Shown here piece by piece: positions 1 through 5,711 of a stretch of 9,345 nucleotides of DNA. The DNA lies in contig DZCT01000190.1 in NCBI GenBank assembly GCA_022736535.1, positions 1-9,345 on the forward strand, written 5' to 3'. A program made the translations under genes and the position numbers. The first letter of the stretch is position 1. The number at the start of each line of letters is the position of its first letter. Under the pieces are notes generated by a model. That model did not search any database and was not told where the DNA came from. It saw nothing but the letters and a program-made list of their open reading frames with translations. The DNA comes from Desulfatirhabdium butyrativorans (lineage in GTDB: Bacteria > Desulfobacterota > Desulfobacteria > Desulfobacterales > JAIFKL01).

Positions 1-1184
1 AGCAATACAAACCAGAACATTTCGACAGCAAAAAGAAACATGCCGAGCGCCTTGGAAAAAAGATGATAGACCATCAGAGCAATCGCTGTGAACAGCACCA
101 GCCGATAGAGCCATGTCAGATATGCGAATACGATGAGCATGTTTTTTTTTCTTTCGGAAAATGCTTCTGTTTTCGGGGAGTTCAGACCTAAAAGAATTTT
201 ACGCATAAACTCTTTTCCGAGCGCGAAGGCGCGGGTCTGCAAATTGGGAACATCCAGAAAATCCGACAGCAGGTAATAGCCGTCAAAGCGCATGAAAGGA
301 TTGAGATTTATGATAAAAGAGCGGAAACATGTCGCTGTCGTGATGAGAAAGCACGCGCTCCGCAGGGGACCGTCCGGAAGAAAAATCCAGAGGAATGCCG
401 CGAGAACCGCAAGCCCCAGCTCCGCCAGCGTACCCGCGGCGACAATGTTCATGCGCGCCTTGCGGGATGTCAGTTTCCATGCCTCTGAATTGTCTGTGTA
501 AAGCAGGGGCCACAGCACGAGAAACGCCAATCCCATTGTCGGCACTTTAAGCCCGTAAGCTTTTGCCGTGTAAGCATGTCCGAGTTCATGAACCAGTTTG
601 ACGACAAAAAGCGACAGGGCATAGAAGATAAGTCCTTTGAGTGAAAAGAAATACAGAAAAGTATGAAGAAATGCTTCCCACTGGCGGAGAATGAGAAAAA
701 AACTCAGACACGCGATGAAACCCAGAAAATACAGAAAAGGGCGACTGACAAGCAGCCGCGCTGCCGGAAGCGTGGCTTCGAGAAAGCGGTCCGGCTGAAG
801 CAGCGGAATGCGGATAAAAAGATAGTGAAGCAGAAGCCATTTAAAAAAACTTCGGCTTTGACGGGTCATCCTGGAATTTGAGACAGATTTAAGATGTTTC
901 AAAACCGCATCTCCGCGAGGCTCAAGCAGCGAATTGACAAGGAAAAAGTGCTGCAATGCCTGAACATCGGCAGGTGTGATTTGCAACGTGGTTTCACGGT
1001 TCACCGCAGAAACAATGCTGTCCGCGTCCCCAAGCCGCCATCGGGCAAGGATTTCAAATTCAGTCCTGCCGATGCGGAAAAAGCGGCTGCATACCGGATC
1101 ATGCAACGTCCATGCGGGCGAGCCGTCCGAGAGCCGGGGACCGGGTAAGAGTTTCAGATCATTTCGTAAAGGAGAGAGCGGCAT
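1..1184 (-). CDS. PqqD-like/M50 membrane zinc metallopeptidase, C-terminus beyond the window
   Basis: The minus-strand frame is open from an ATG at 1184 to the window edge, giving 394 residues without a stop, so the C-terminus is missing. Residues 1-95 resemble the PqqD-like domain found on M50 proteins of peptide-export or peptide-modification clusters (LLPGPRLSDG near 12-21, then WTLHDPVCSRFFRIG near 25-39). The rest is strongly hydrophobic, with likely membrane spans near 145-166, 180-198, 214-230, 246-270 and 348-374. The zinc motif HELGH is at 199-203 inside a membrane segment, and the second M50 motif NPFMRFDG is at 295-302, so all expected site-2-protease-type catalytic and metal residues are present. 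Family members usually sit beside HlyD-like adaptor and export genes; any such partners would lie left of this window. It probably acts in the inner membrane; the substrate is unknown. The start lacks a good Shine-Dalgarno site (only an A-rich stretch), but no better start is visible. Confidence 0.88.
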   Translation of the reverse strand, partial: MPLSPLRNDLKLLPGPRLSDGSPAWTLHDPVCSRFFRIGRTEFEILARWRLGDADSIVSAVNRETTLQITPADVQALQHFFLVNSLLEPRGDAVLKHLKSVSNSRMTRQSRSFFKWLLLHYLFIRIPLLQPDRFLEATLPAARLLVSRPFLYFLGFIACLSFFLILRQWEAFLHTFLYFFSLKGLIFYALSLFVVKLVHELGHAYTAKAYGLKVPTMGLAFLVLWPLLYTDNSEAWKLTSRKARMNIVAAGTLAELGLAVLAAFLWIFLPDGPLRSACFLITTATCFRSFIINLNPFMRFDGYYLLSDFLDVPNLQTRAFALGKEFMRKILLGLNSPKTEAFSERKKNMLIVFAYLTWLYRLVLFTAIALMVYHLFSKALGMFLFAVEMFWFVL

Positions 1185-1340
1185 TTTTTTGCTTTTCAGA
1201 CATTGTTTTTTAATGTAAACTGAGAATCATGAATAAAAGTTAAAAATAAAAAACTCTGTCTTGAAAATCAAGAGATTTTTGACATCAGCAATTCTCATTT
1301 TGACGTAAAGCGGGTTTCCAACCCGCTTTTGGAGGATACG
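1185..1340. promoter_or_regulatory. Divergent intergenic region between M50 peptidase and flavoprotein genes
   Basis: This AT-rich spacer of about 156 bp separates two genes that diverge, so it must hold promoters for both directions unless they are read from elsewhere. A TTGACA hexamer is seen at 1279-1284 on the plus strand, but no convincing TATAAT-like hexamer lies 16-18 bp after it. The long A/T runs at 1201-1260 could hold the minus-strand promoter, but no specific site is supported. The palindrome at 1307-1329 is listed separately. Confidence 0.4.
1307..1335 (+). promoter_or_regulatory. Perfect hairpin abutting the ribosome binding site of the flavoprotein gene
   Basis: AAAGCGGGTT (1307-1316) and AACCCGCTTT (1320-1329) are perfect complements with a three-base loop TCC. 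One T follows, then the Shine-Dalgarno sequence GGAGG at 1331-1335 and the ATG at 1341. In the mRNA this stem would end one base before the ribosome binding site, so it could affect translation initiation or protect the 5' end. It could also be one copy of a dispersed repeat, or a weak terminator, since the downstream T run is only TTTT and is part of the stem. Confidence 0.6.
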
Positions 1341-1946
1341 ATGAACATTCTTGCAGTTGTCGGAAGCGCGAGAAAAGGCAAAGCAACCGATATGTTGGTT
1401 GACAAGGCAATAGAGGGAGCCAAATCTCTGTCCCCGAACAGCATGGTCAAAAAATTAAACCTGATTGACTATGACATTAAATTCTGCAAGAATTGTCTTG
1501 CCTGTAGGGACAGTCAGACAAAAGAGCCGGCAGCAAAATGCACCATACGCGATGATATGGATTATCTGTATGAAGATGTTCTCAAATCTGACCGCCTTAT
1601 TTTCGGAACGCCGGTTCACATGGGTTTTGCCACCGGCGTCATGACGACATTTCTTGAAAGAATCTGCTGGACCTTTGCAAAGCCTGAGAGGAAAATACTG
1701 ACTATTTCAGGATGCCCTGTTCCCAGATCAGATAAAAAAAGAAAGGCGGTCATCATTGTCGTTTCCGGTATTGTTCCGCCGGTTTACAGAAGATTCTGTG
1801 ACGATGCCACATCGCTTATCAGGCAAACGATCAAAGATTCTTTAAATGCAAAAACCGTAGGGGATATGTATGCCGGAGATATTGAGCATCGCGGCGCGGA
1901 ATATTACTTTGACAAGGCATTCAATCTCGGTAAGAAACTGATTTGA
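1341..1946 (+). CDS. Iron-sulfur flavoprotein / NADPH-dependent FMN reductase-like protein
   Basis: A 201-residue flavodoxin-fold protein. The ATG at 1341 is chosen because GGAGG lies at 1331-1335; the open frame extends to a TTG at 1329, but that would overlap the ribosome binding site. The N-terminal strand and phosphate-binding loop are MNILAVVGSARKGKATD (1-17). A cysteine cluster C49-x2-C52-x2-C55-x11-C67, in FCKNCLACRDS...KCTIRDDM, matches the compact 4Fe-4S motif of the ISF family, although the last spacing is longer than the 4-7 residues I recall for the archaeal prototype. GTPVHMGFATGVMTTFLERI (89-108) is the usual flavin-side loop and helix. Such proteins move electrons between ferredoxin-like donors and a flavin in anaerobes; the physiological partner cannot be read here. 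It stands alone, with a hairpin terminator candidate directly after its stop codon. Confidence 0.85.
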   Translation: MNILAVVGSARKGKATDMLVDKAIEGAKSLSPNSMVKKLNLIDYDIKFCKNCLACRDSQTKEPAAKCTIRDDMDYLYEDVLKSDRLIFGTPVHMGFATGVMTTFLERICWTFAKPERKILTISGCPVPRSDKKRKAVIIVVSGIVPPVYRRFCDDATSLIRQTIKDSLNAKTVGDMYAGDIEHRGAEYYFDKAFNLGKKLI

Positions 1947-1950
1947 ACAT

Positions 1951-2132
1951 TTTCTCGTTCCCACGCGGAGCGTGGGAACTTTTATTCTTCCTGTCATTTC
2001 GAGCGAAGCGAGCCGAATCTTATAAATATGGCTTGTCTTTCACAGGAAAGATTTCTCCTCACTCCGTTCGTCGAAATGACAATACGCGGAGCGTCCGGGC
2101 TGCATTCCCACGCGGAGCGTGGGAACGAGAAA
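1951..2132. repeat. 182-bp composite of nested inverted repeats
   Basis: The outer arms are two 28-bp copies in inverted orientation, 1951-1978 and 2105-2132, identical except that the three-base loop reads GGA in both as written and therefore differs when one is reverse-complemented. Each arm is itself a hairpin (TTCCCACGC GGA GCGTGGGAA). Inside lies a second pair, TGTCATTTCGA (1992-2002) and TCGAAATGACA (2071-2081), an 11-bp perfect inverted repeat whose extensions (GCGAAGCGAG; CTCACTCCGTTCG) are typical of dispersed REP-like elements. No coding frame here looks real; the open frames through it are repeat-derived. Confidence 0.8.
1957..1984 (+). terminator. Probable rho-independent terminator of the flavoprotein gene
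   Basis: GTTCCCACGC (1957-1966), loop GGA, and GCGTGGGAAC (1970-1979) form a perfect 10-bp GC-rich stem followed by TTTTA, starting 10 bases after the stop codon. The position and shape suit an intrinsic terminator. The same stem recurs at 2105-2125 without a T run, so it is also a unit of a dispersed repeat that may have been co-opted. Confidence 0.55.
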
Positions 2133-2140
2133 TTCCGTAG

Positions 2141-2162
2141 GGTGGGCAGCTTGCTGCCCACC
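2141..2162. repeat. GGTGGGCAG/CTGCCCACC hairpin
   Basis: GGTGGGCAG (2141-2149) and CTGCCCACC (2154-2162) are perfect complements around CTTG, whose outer C and G can pair as well. It lies between the composite repeat and the MITE-like element, directly touching the latter. It is not followed by a T run (TTATACC), so a terminator role is weak. It resembles a common dispersed palindrome. Confidence 0.6.
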
Positions 2163-2292
2163 TTATACCAATTCGCTTTCAAAAAACGGTGTTTTCTGTA
2201 AAACCGCTTTTCAAGCGGTTTCAGCAAGTTAAGCGATTTGAAAAATCGCTTTACGGTCTGAAAGACCGATCTTTGAAAGCGAATTGGTATTA
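2163..2292. mobile_element. MITE-like element with perfect 19-bp terminal inverted repeats
   Basis: ATACCAATTCGCTTTCAAA (2165-2183) is the exact reverse complement of 2272-2290. If the ends are taken as TACC...GGTA, both flanks read TTA (2163-2165 and 2290-2292), which fits a short target duplication containing TA. The interior has no coding capacity and is a chain of triloop hairpins: AAAAC/GTTTT (2183-2195), AAACCGCTT/AAGCGGTTT (2201-2221, loop TTC), AAGCGATTT/AAATCGCTT (2231-2251, loop GAA) and CGGTCT/AGACCG (2254-2268, loop GAA). The ends recall MITEs of IS630/Tc1-type transposons, which insert at TA; that link is inference. The right end is about 30 bp upstream of the radical SAM start codon, so the element forms that gene's upstream region. 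Confidence 0.72.
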
Positions 2293-2319
2293 ATTTAAAA
2301 ATAGTTAAAACAATTAAAA

Positions 2320-3603
2320 ATGATAACAGCTCTTGTTGCAAACGCTAAAGGTGAGATATTTGAACTGGAAGAATATGCCGCTGTCGGCAGAGCCGGAACA
2401 GCGGTTGTTCCGCTGACAACTCAGAATACCCTTCCCATGCCTTACGGCGGCGAACTCATGTTTCTTCCTGACAGACGGCCGGTTCTGTATCATATCGGCA
2501 GAAAACACTTTGAAATGCTTGACGAAAATCCGTATTCGCCCGGCGAACCCGTTTTTCCGGTTGCGGCGTTTAACTCGCCCGGCTATGCGGTTTCCTATCT
2601 GAGCGCTTATGAAGAAAACCATGACGCGGGATTTCTGCCGCTTTTCTGTTACGGCGCGGTGGGATGGCATAAAGGGAAATTCAGAACCGCGACGATACTG
2701 GTTGACAGCGAGCAGCGTCAGGACCTTCGCCTGATGAAACAGGAAAAAATTGTCGCCGGCGTTGCCCGGATGCGGAAAAAAATGCCCTCCAACCGTCTGA
2801 GGGAACATCTTGAAAAATGCGCGCTGACTTACGGATGTCCCGCAGGAAAGAATTTTTTTCTGTCAAGATACGAGGCGCCGCTGCCCACCTCCCGCGTCTG
2901 CAATGCAAACTGTCTGGGCTGCATCTCCTTTCAGCCCAAGGACAGCGGCATTCCGAACACGCAGGACAGAATTACCTTTACGCCTTCACCCGAAGAAATT
3001 TCGGAAGTCGCGCTGGAGCATATCCGAAGCGTAAAGCAGAGCGTGGTGAGTTTCGGGCAGGGCTGCGAGGGCGAGCCTCTGCTGGCATCCGCGGTGACTG
3101 AACCCGCGATTGCCCGCATACGGGCGGCAACAGATGCGGGAACTGTGAACATGAACACCAACGGCAGCCGCCCCGATCTGCTGGAAAAACTGTTTGACGC
3201 GGGTTTGGACAGCATCCGCGTCAGCATGAACAGCGTGCGCCAAGAATGTTATGAGGCGTATTTCCGCCCCGGGGCTTATGTGTTTTCGGATGTGATCCGA
3301 TCCATTGACATGGCGATTCAGAGAGGAAAATTTGTTTCCGTCAATTACCTGAACTGCCCCGGATTTACCGACACGCCCGAAGAAGCAAACGCGCTGCTGG
3401 CATTTTTGAAAGCGCATCCGATCCGCATGATTCAATGGCGGAACCTGAATTTTGATCCGGTGAGATACTGGAACGTCATGGGCGGCGTTGCGGAACACGG
3501 CAAACCCATGGGCATGGTCAATCTGCTCAAGCTGATCCGCAATATGTTCCCGAATCTGAAATACGGCTATTTCAATCCGCCGAAAGAGCGGGCAGGAATA
3601 TAA
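2320..3603 (+). CDS. Radical SAM protein with CxxxCxxC cluster
   Basis: A 427-residue protein. RVCNANCLGC gives C194-x3-C198-x2-C201, the radical SAM motif that binds 4Fe-4S and S-adenosylmethionine. Downstream signatures fit the TIM-barrel core: SFGQGCEGEPLL (244-255) is the glycine-rich SAM-contact loop, and VNMNTNGSRPDLLEKL with GLDSIRVSMNS is the strand-helix pair common in COG0535-like members. About 190 residues precede the core (MITALVANAKGEIFELEEYAAVG at the start), an extension I associate with an uncharacterised deltaproteobacterial family; it contains C110, C167 and C173. Radical SAM enzymes make radicals for modification of peptides, cofactors or RNA; the substrate here is unknown. 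No SPASM-type C-terminal cysteine set is seen. The start ATG follows AATTAAAA without a Shine-Dalgarno site, but the N-terminal sequence supports it. GC is visibly higher than in the restriction genes further right. Confidence 0.85.
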   Translation: MITALVANAKGEIFELEEYAAVGRAGTAVVPLTTQNTLPMPYGGELMFLPDRRPVLYHIGRKHFEMLDENPYSPGEPVFPVAAFNSPGYAVSYLSAYEENHDAGFLPLFCYGAVGWHKGKFRTATILVDSEQRQDLRLMKQEKIVAGVARMRKKMPSNRLREHLEKCALTYGCPAGKNFFLSRYEAPLPTSRVCNANCLGCISFQPKDSGIPNTQDRITFTPSPEEISEVALEHIRSVKQSVVSFGQGCEGEPLLASAVTEPAIARIRAATDAGTVNMNTNGSRPDLLEKLFDAGLDSIRVSMNSVRQECYEAYFRPGAYVFSDVIRSIDMAIQRGKFVSVNYLNCPGFTDTPEEANALLAFLKAHPIRMIQWRNLNFDPVRYWNVMGGVAEHGKPMGMVNLLKLIRNMFPNLKYGYFNPPKERAGI

Positions 3604-3630
3604 TCGGCTCTCAATGACGCAAAGATTTTT

Positions 3631-3761
3631 TTATATACTGATCCGATTTCGGTTTTTTGCCGCAGACGCACACAGACGGACACAGACAGGTATCCGAAAA
3701 CAGAATACGGCGTACATGCAAAAAATATGCCGCAAAAAACCGAAATCGGATTACTATAAAA
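3631..3761. repeat. 131-bp inverted-repeat element with near-perfect 24-bp core arms
   Basis: The arm 3641-3664 (ATCCGATTTCGG, T6, GCCGCA) matches the reverse complement of 3728-3751 at 23 of 24 positions. The match continues more weakly outward to TATATACTG (3632-3640) and TTACTATAAA (3751-3760). The 63-bp interior contains a purine-rich stretch with CACAGACGGACACAGACAGG and no coding sense. It looks like a non-autonomous dispersed element or REP-type repeat. No clear target duplication was found. Confidence 0.7.
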
Positions 3762-3770
3762 AAAATGTTT

Positions 3771-3910
3771 CTTTGCGCTCTTTGCGGCATAGGCTGAGAA
3801 TAGACGCGAGAAACAAAAAAAGTTCTCGCAGAGACGCAAAGTCCGCAAAGATTTTCTTATGAAAAGCTTTTCTTTGCGCGTCTGATTTCAGCCGGGGGCG
3901 TCTTTGCGAG
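3771..3910. repeat. Cluster of CTTTGCG / CGCAAAG motifs
   Basis: CTTTGCG occurs at 3771, 3780, 3872 and 3902, and its complement CGCAAAG at 3835 and 3844, with one more inverted copy at 3618. GTTCTCGCAGAGACGCAAAG (3822-3841) pairs in part with the 3769-3790 segment and with TTTGCGAGAA at 3903-3912, so several alternative stems are possible. This is a commonly dispersed repeat type. It runs right up to the dgt start region and includes the alternative TTG start at 3904. Confidence 0.65.
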
Positions 3911-3927
3911 AAATAAAATCATTGCAG

Positions 3928-5088
3928 ATGAACATATCAGCGTTGAACAGCATCAGAACAGTTTTAGATCAGCGGGAAAAAGAAACGCTGTCTCCTTTTG
4001 CGGCATTCAGCAGCCATGCGCTTCGCCGGACTTACGAAATCCCCGCGGACACCGGCTATCGTCAGCCTTTTTCTTTGGATGCGGATCGGATTCTGCATTC
4101 CCTTGCCTATGCCCGCTATATTGACAAAACTCAGGTTTTCTCTTTCTCCAGCAACGATCACATTACTCACAGAATTCTGCATGTTCAGCTTGTATCCAAA
4201 ATTGCCCGCAGCATCGGGCGTTTTCTGGGTTTGAACGAAGATTTGATCGAAGCCGTGGCCCTGGGGCATGACATCGGACATACGCCTTTCGGTCATGACG
4301 GCGAAAGTTTTTTATCTGAAATCTGCAAACAGGCAGGCATCGGATATTTTCATCACAGCGTGCAGAGCATTCAATTTCTGGAAAAATTGGAGCGCAAAGG
4401 AAAAGGCTGGAATCTGTGCCTTCAGACCCTGGACGGCATTCTCTGCCATGACGGCGAAGTTCATGATGAAAAACTCGAACCTGCCGGGAGCAAAACTTTT
4501 GAGATGCTGGAACAGCAAATTACTGACAAAAAAGCTGATTCCCAAGCCCGCCTGATTCCCATGACAATGGAAGGCTGCGTGGTGCGGATGGCAGACACCG
4601 TGAGTTATATCGGCAGAGACATTGAGGATGCGATCCGCATGAATCTTATCAGGCGTTCCGATTTGCCGGAACAGAGCGCAGAACTGCTCGGAAATACAAA
4701 CGGAACGATTGTGTATCATTTGGTCACGGATATGATTCAAAACAGCTTTCAGCATCCGTATATCGCGTTCAGTCCGGAAATTTCAGAGGCTTTGAAATGC
4801 CTGAAAGCCTTCAATTTTGAAAGGATTTATCTGCATCCGAAGGTCAAAAAACATTCAAAAACTGTCAGAAAACTTTTTGCATTTCTCTTTGAAAAATATA
4901 TGGAGGATATTCGGCAAGAAAATCGCACGTCGGCAATTTTCACCGGATTTTTGGACGGCATGTCGGCAGCTTACACGGAAACGCACCGTCCCGAGGAAAT
5001 TGTCAGAGATTTTATCGCGGGCATGACAGACCGCTATTTTCTGCGGCAGTGTCCGCAGGAGATGCAGGCGGATATAGTTGAAATTTGA
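3928..5088 (+). CDS. dgt: Deoxyguanosinetriphosphate triphosphohydrolase-like HD protein
   Basis: A 386-residue HD-superfamily protein of the dGTPase family, which cleaves dNTPs (dGTP in the founding member) to the nucleoside and tripolyphosphate. The metal ligands are visible: H85 in RILHVQLVSKIAR, H114-D115 in ALGHDIGHTPFGHDGE (111-126) and D223 in RMADTVSYIGRDIEDA. The family segment DADRILHSLAYARYIDKTQVF is at 51-71. Length and order agree with the shorter bacterial dGTPase type. I chose the ATG at 3928 because MNISALNSIR begins like family N-termini; an in-frame TTG at 3904 lies inside a repeat and would add eight residues. The ribosome binding site is weak. It could be housekeeping dNTP control or, given that dGTPases can act in phage defence and that a restriction system lies just downstream, part of a defence neighbourhood; the latter is only suggestive. 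Confidence 0.9.
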   Translation: MNISALNSIRTVLDQREKETLSPFAAFSSHALRRTYEIPADTGYRQPFSLDADRILHSLAYARYIDKTQVFSFSSNDHITHRILHVQLVSKIARSIGRFLGLNEDLIEAVALGHDIGHTPFGHDGESFLSEICKQAGIGYFHHSVQSIQFLEKLERKGKGWNLCLQTLDGILCHDGEVHDEKLEPAGSKTFEMLEQQITDKKADSQARLIPMTMEGCVVRMADTVSYIGRDIEDAIRMNLIRRSDLPEQSAELLGNTNGTIVYHLVTDMIQNSFQHPYIAFSPEISEALKCLKAFNFERIYLHPKVKKHSKTVRKLFAFLFEKYMEDIRQENRTSAIFTGFLDGMSAAYTETHRPEEIVRDFIAGMTDRYFLRQCPQEMQADIVEI

Positions 5089-5106
5089 AAGTGAGTATAT
5101 TCGACA

Positions 5107-5260
5107 TGTTGTAAAGGGGATAAGGGAGATTTTTCGCCACGAATGAACACGAATGTCCCACAAACTGAAGAACACGAATATGTTAATATGAAAGTATGAA
5201 AGGAACGAAGCGCAGGAAAAGCATATTCCCCCTTTTGTAAAGGGGGCAAGGGGGATTTGA
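5107..5260. repeat. GTAAAGGGG direct repeats and CACGAAT motifs between dgt and the STAS-like gene
   Basis: Two 28-bp direct copies occur at 5107-5134 (TTGTAAAGGGGATAAGGGAG) and 5233-5260 (TTGTAAAGGGGGCAAGGGGG). The second carries a perfect hairpin, CCCCCTTT/AAAGGGGG with loop TGT (5228-5246). Between them CACGAAT appears three times (5138, 5148 and 5173 regions), twice as AACACGAAT. Both motif types are widespread dispersed repeats. The 5228-5246 hairpin has no T run on the plus strand, so termination of dgt there is doubtful. Confidence 0.65.
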
Positions 5261-5302
5261 AATTGCGTGACAGCACATTCCGACAAGGAGGATTTAAACA
5301 GA

Positions 5303-5692
5303 ATGCAAATCATCGCAGAAAATGAATTTTACAGCATCAAAGTGGATGAGAGAAAGAATCGGGTATTCCTCAGCATGTCCGGTTACTGGAAAAAGGCTTC
5401 CGATGTTCCGAATTTTGTGCAAGATATAAGAAAAGCCTTGAAGCAGGTTTCAAAAGGTTTTACTATTCTTGTAATGATAGTCAATATGAGAGTGCCTTCA
5501 GATGAGATTGCGGAGCTGCATACAAAAGTGCAGGCTGAGTGTGTGCAGGCGGGCCTCAGAAAAACAGCCGAAGTCATTTCCAGCGCGATGCTGCGGCTGT
5601 CAACCAAACGCATGTCTCATCAGTCCGGAATGATGATGAAACAGTTTGACAGTCAGCAGGAAGCTGAGGCATGGTTGGACATCACGAAATAA
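5303..5692 (+). CDS. SpoIIAA/STAS-like small protein
   Basis: A 129-residue soluble protein without signal peptide or membrane segments. The ATG at 5303 follows a strong AAGGAGGA at 5285-5292; the frame is open further left, but only into repeat sequence. The pattern fits a SpoIIAA-like STAS fold: strand NEFYSIKVDERKNRVFLSMSG (8-27), helix with DIRKALKQV (41-49), strand GFTILVMIVNMR (52-63), then a helix, strand KTAEVIS, and the terminal helix FDSQQEAEAWLD (115-126). STAS-like proteins usually act as anti-sigma antagonists or small protein-binding modules; no phosphorylatable DS motif of the classic kind is evident. Its stop is 19 bp before the methyltransferase start, so it is probably co-transcribed with the restriction-modification genes. 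Whether it takes part in their control is unknown. Confidence 0.65.
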   Translation: MQIIAENEFYSIKVDERKNRVFLSMSGYWKKASDVPNFVQDIRKALKQVSKGFTILVMIVNMRVPSDEIAELHTKVQAECVQAGLRKTAEVISSAMLRLSTKRMSHQSGMMMKQFDSQQEAEAWLDITK

Positions 5693-5711
5693 TCTTTTTG
5701 GAGGAAATTGC

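Larger units (their letters stand above)
3604..3927. other. Gene-free repeat region between radical SAM and dgt genes
   Basis: These 324 bp hold no credible gene. The left half is a large imperfect inverted repeat (3631-3761) and the right half is a cluster of CTTTGCG/CGCAAAG motifs up to the dgt start, each listed separately. No terminator with a clear T run and no obvious sigma-70 promoter for dgt was found. The open frames that cross it consist of repeat sequence. Confidence 0.7.

Noticed and set aside
292..881. Plus-strand open frames inside the M50 gene
   Set aside because: They are shadows of the minus-strand frame, which carries HELGH and NPxxxFDG motifs and continuous family-like sequence.
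1329..1340. TTG start four codons upstream for the flavoprotein
   Set aside because: It overlaps the GGAGG that serves the ATG at 1341, and the ATG begins the expected flavodoxin-fold strand.
1943..2341. Open frames on both strands through the palindrome block
   Set aside because: Their sequence is translated repeat (for example SFPRGAWE at both ends), with no family features or ribosome binding sites.
3904..3927. TTG start for dgt
   Set aside because: The codon lies in a CTTTGCG repeat copy. The ATG at 3928 gives the expected N-terminus, though GGGGGC upstream of the TTG leaves slight doubt.
5107..5260. CRISPR array or tandem repeat locus
   Set aside because: Only two degenerate direct copies with unequal content between them and no regular spacing. 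They match common dispersed repeats.
5646..5711. Upstream extension of the methyltransferase frame into the STAS-like gene
   Set aside because: The added residues look like out-of-frame translation of the previous gene, and GGAGG directly serves the TTG at 5712.
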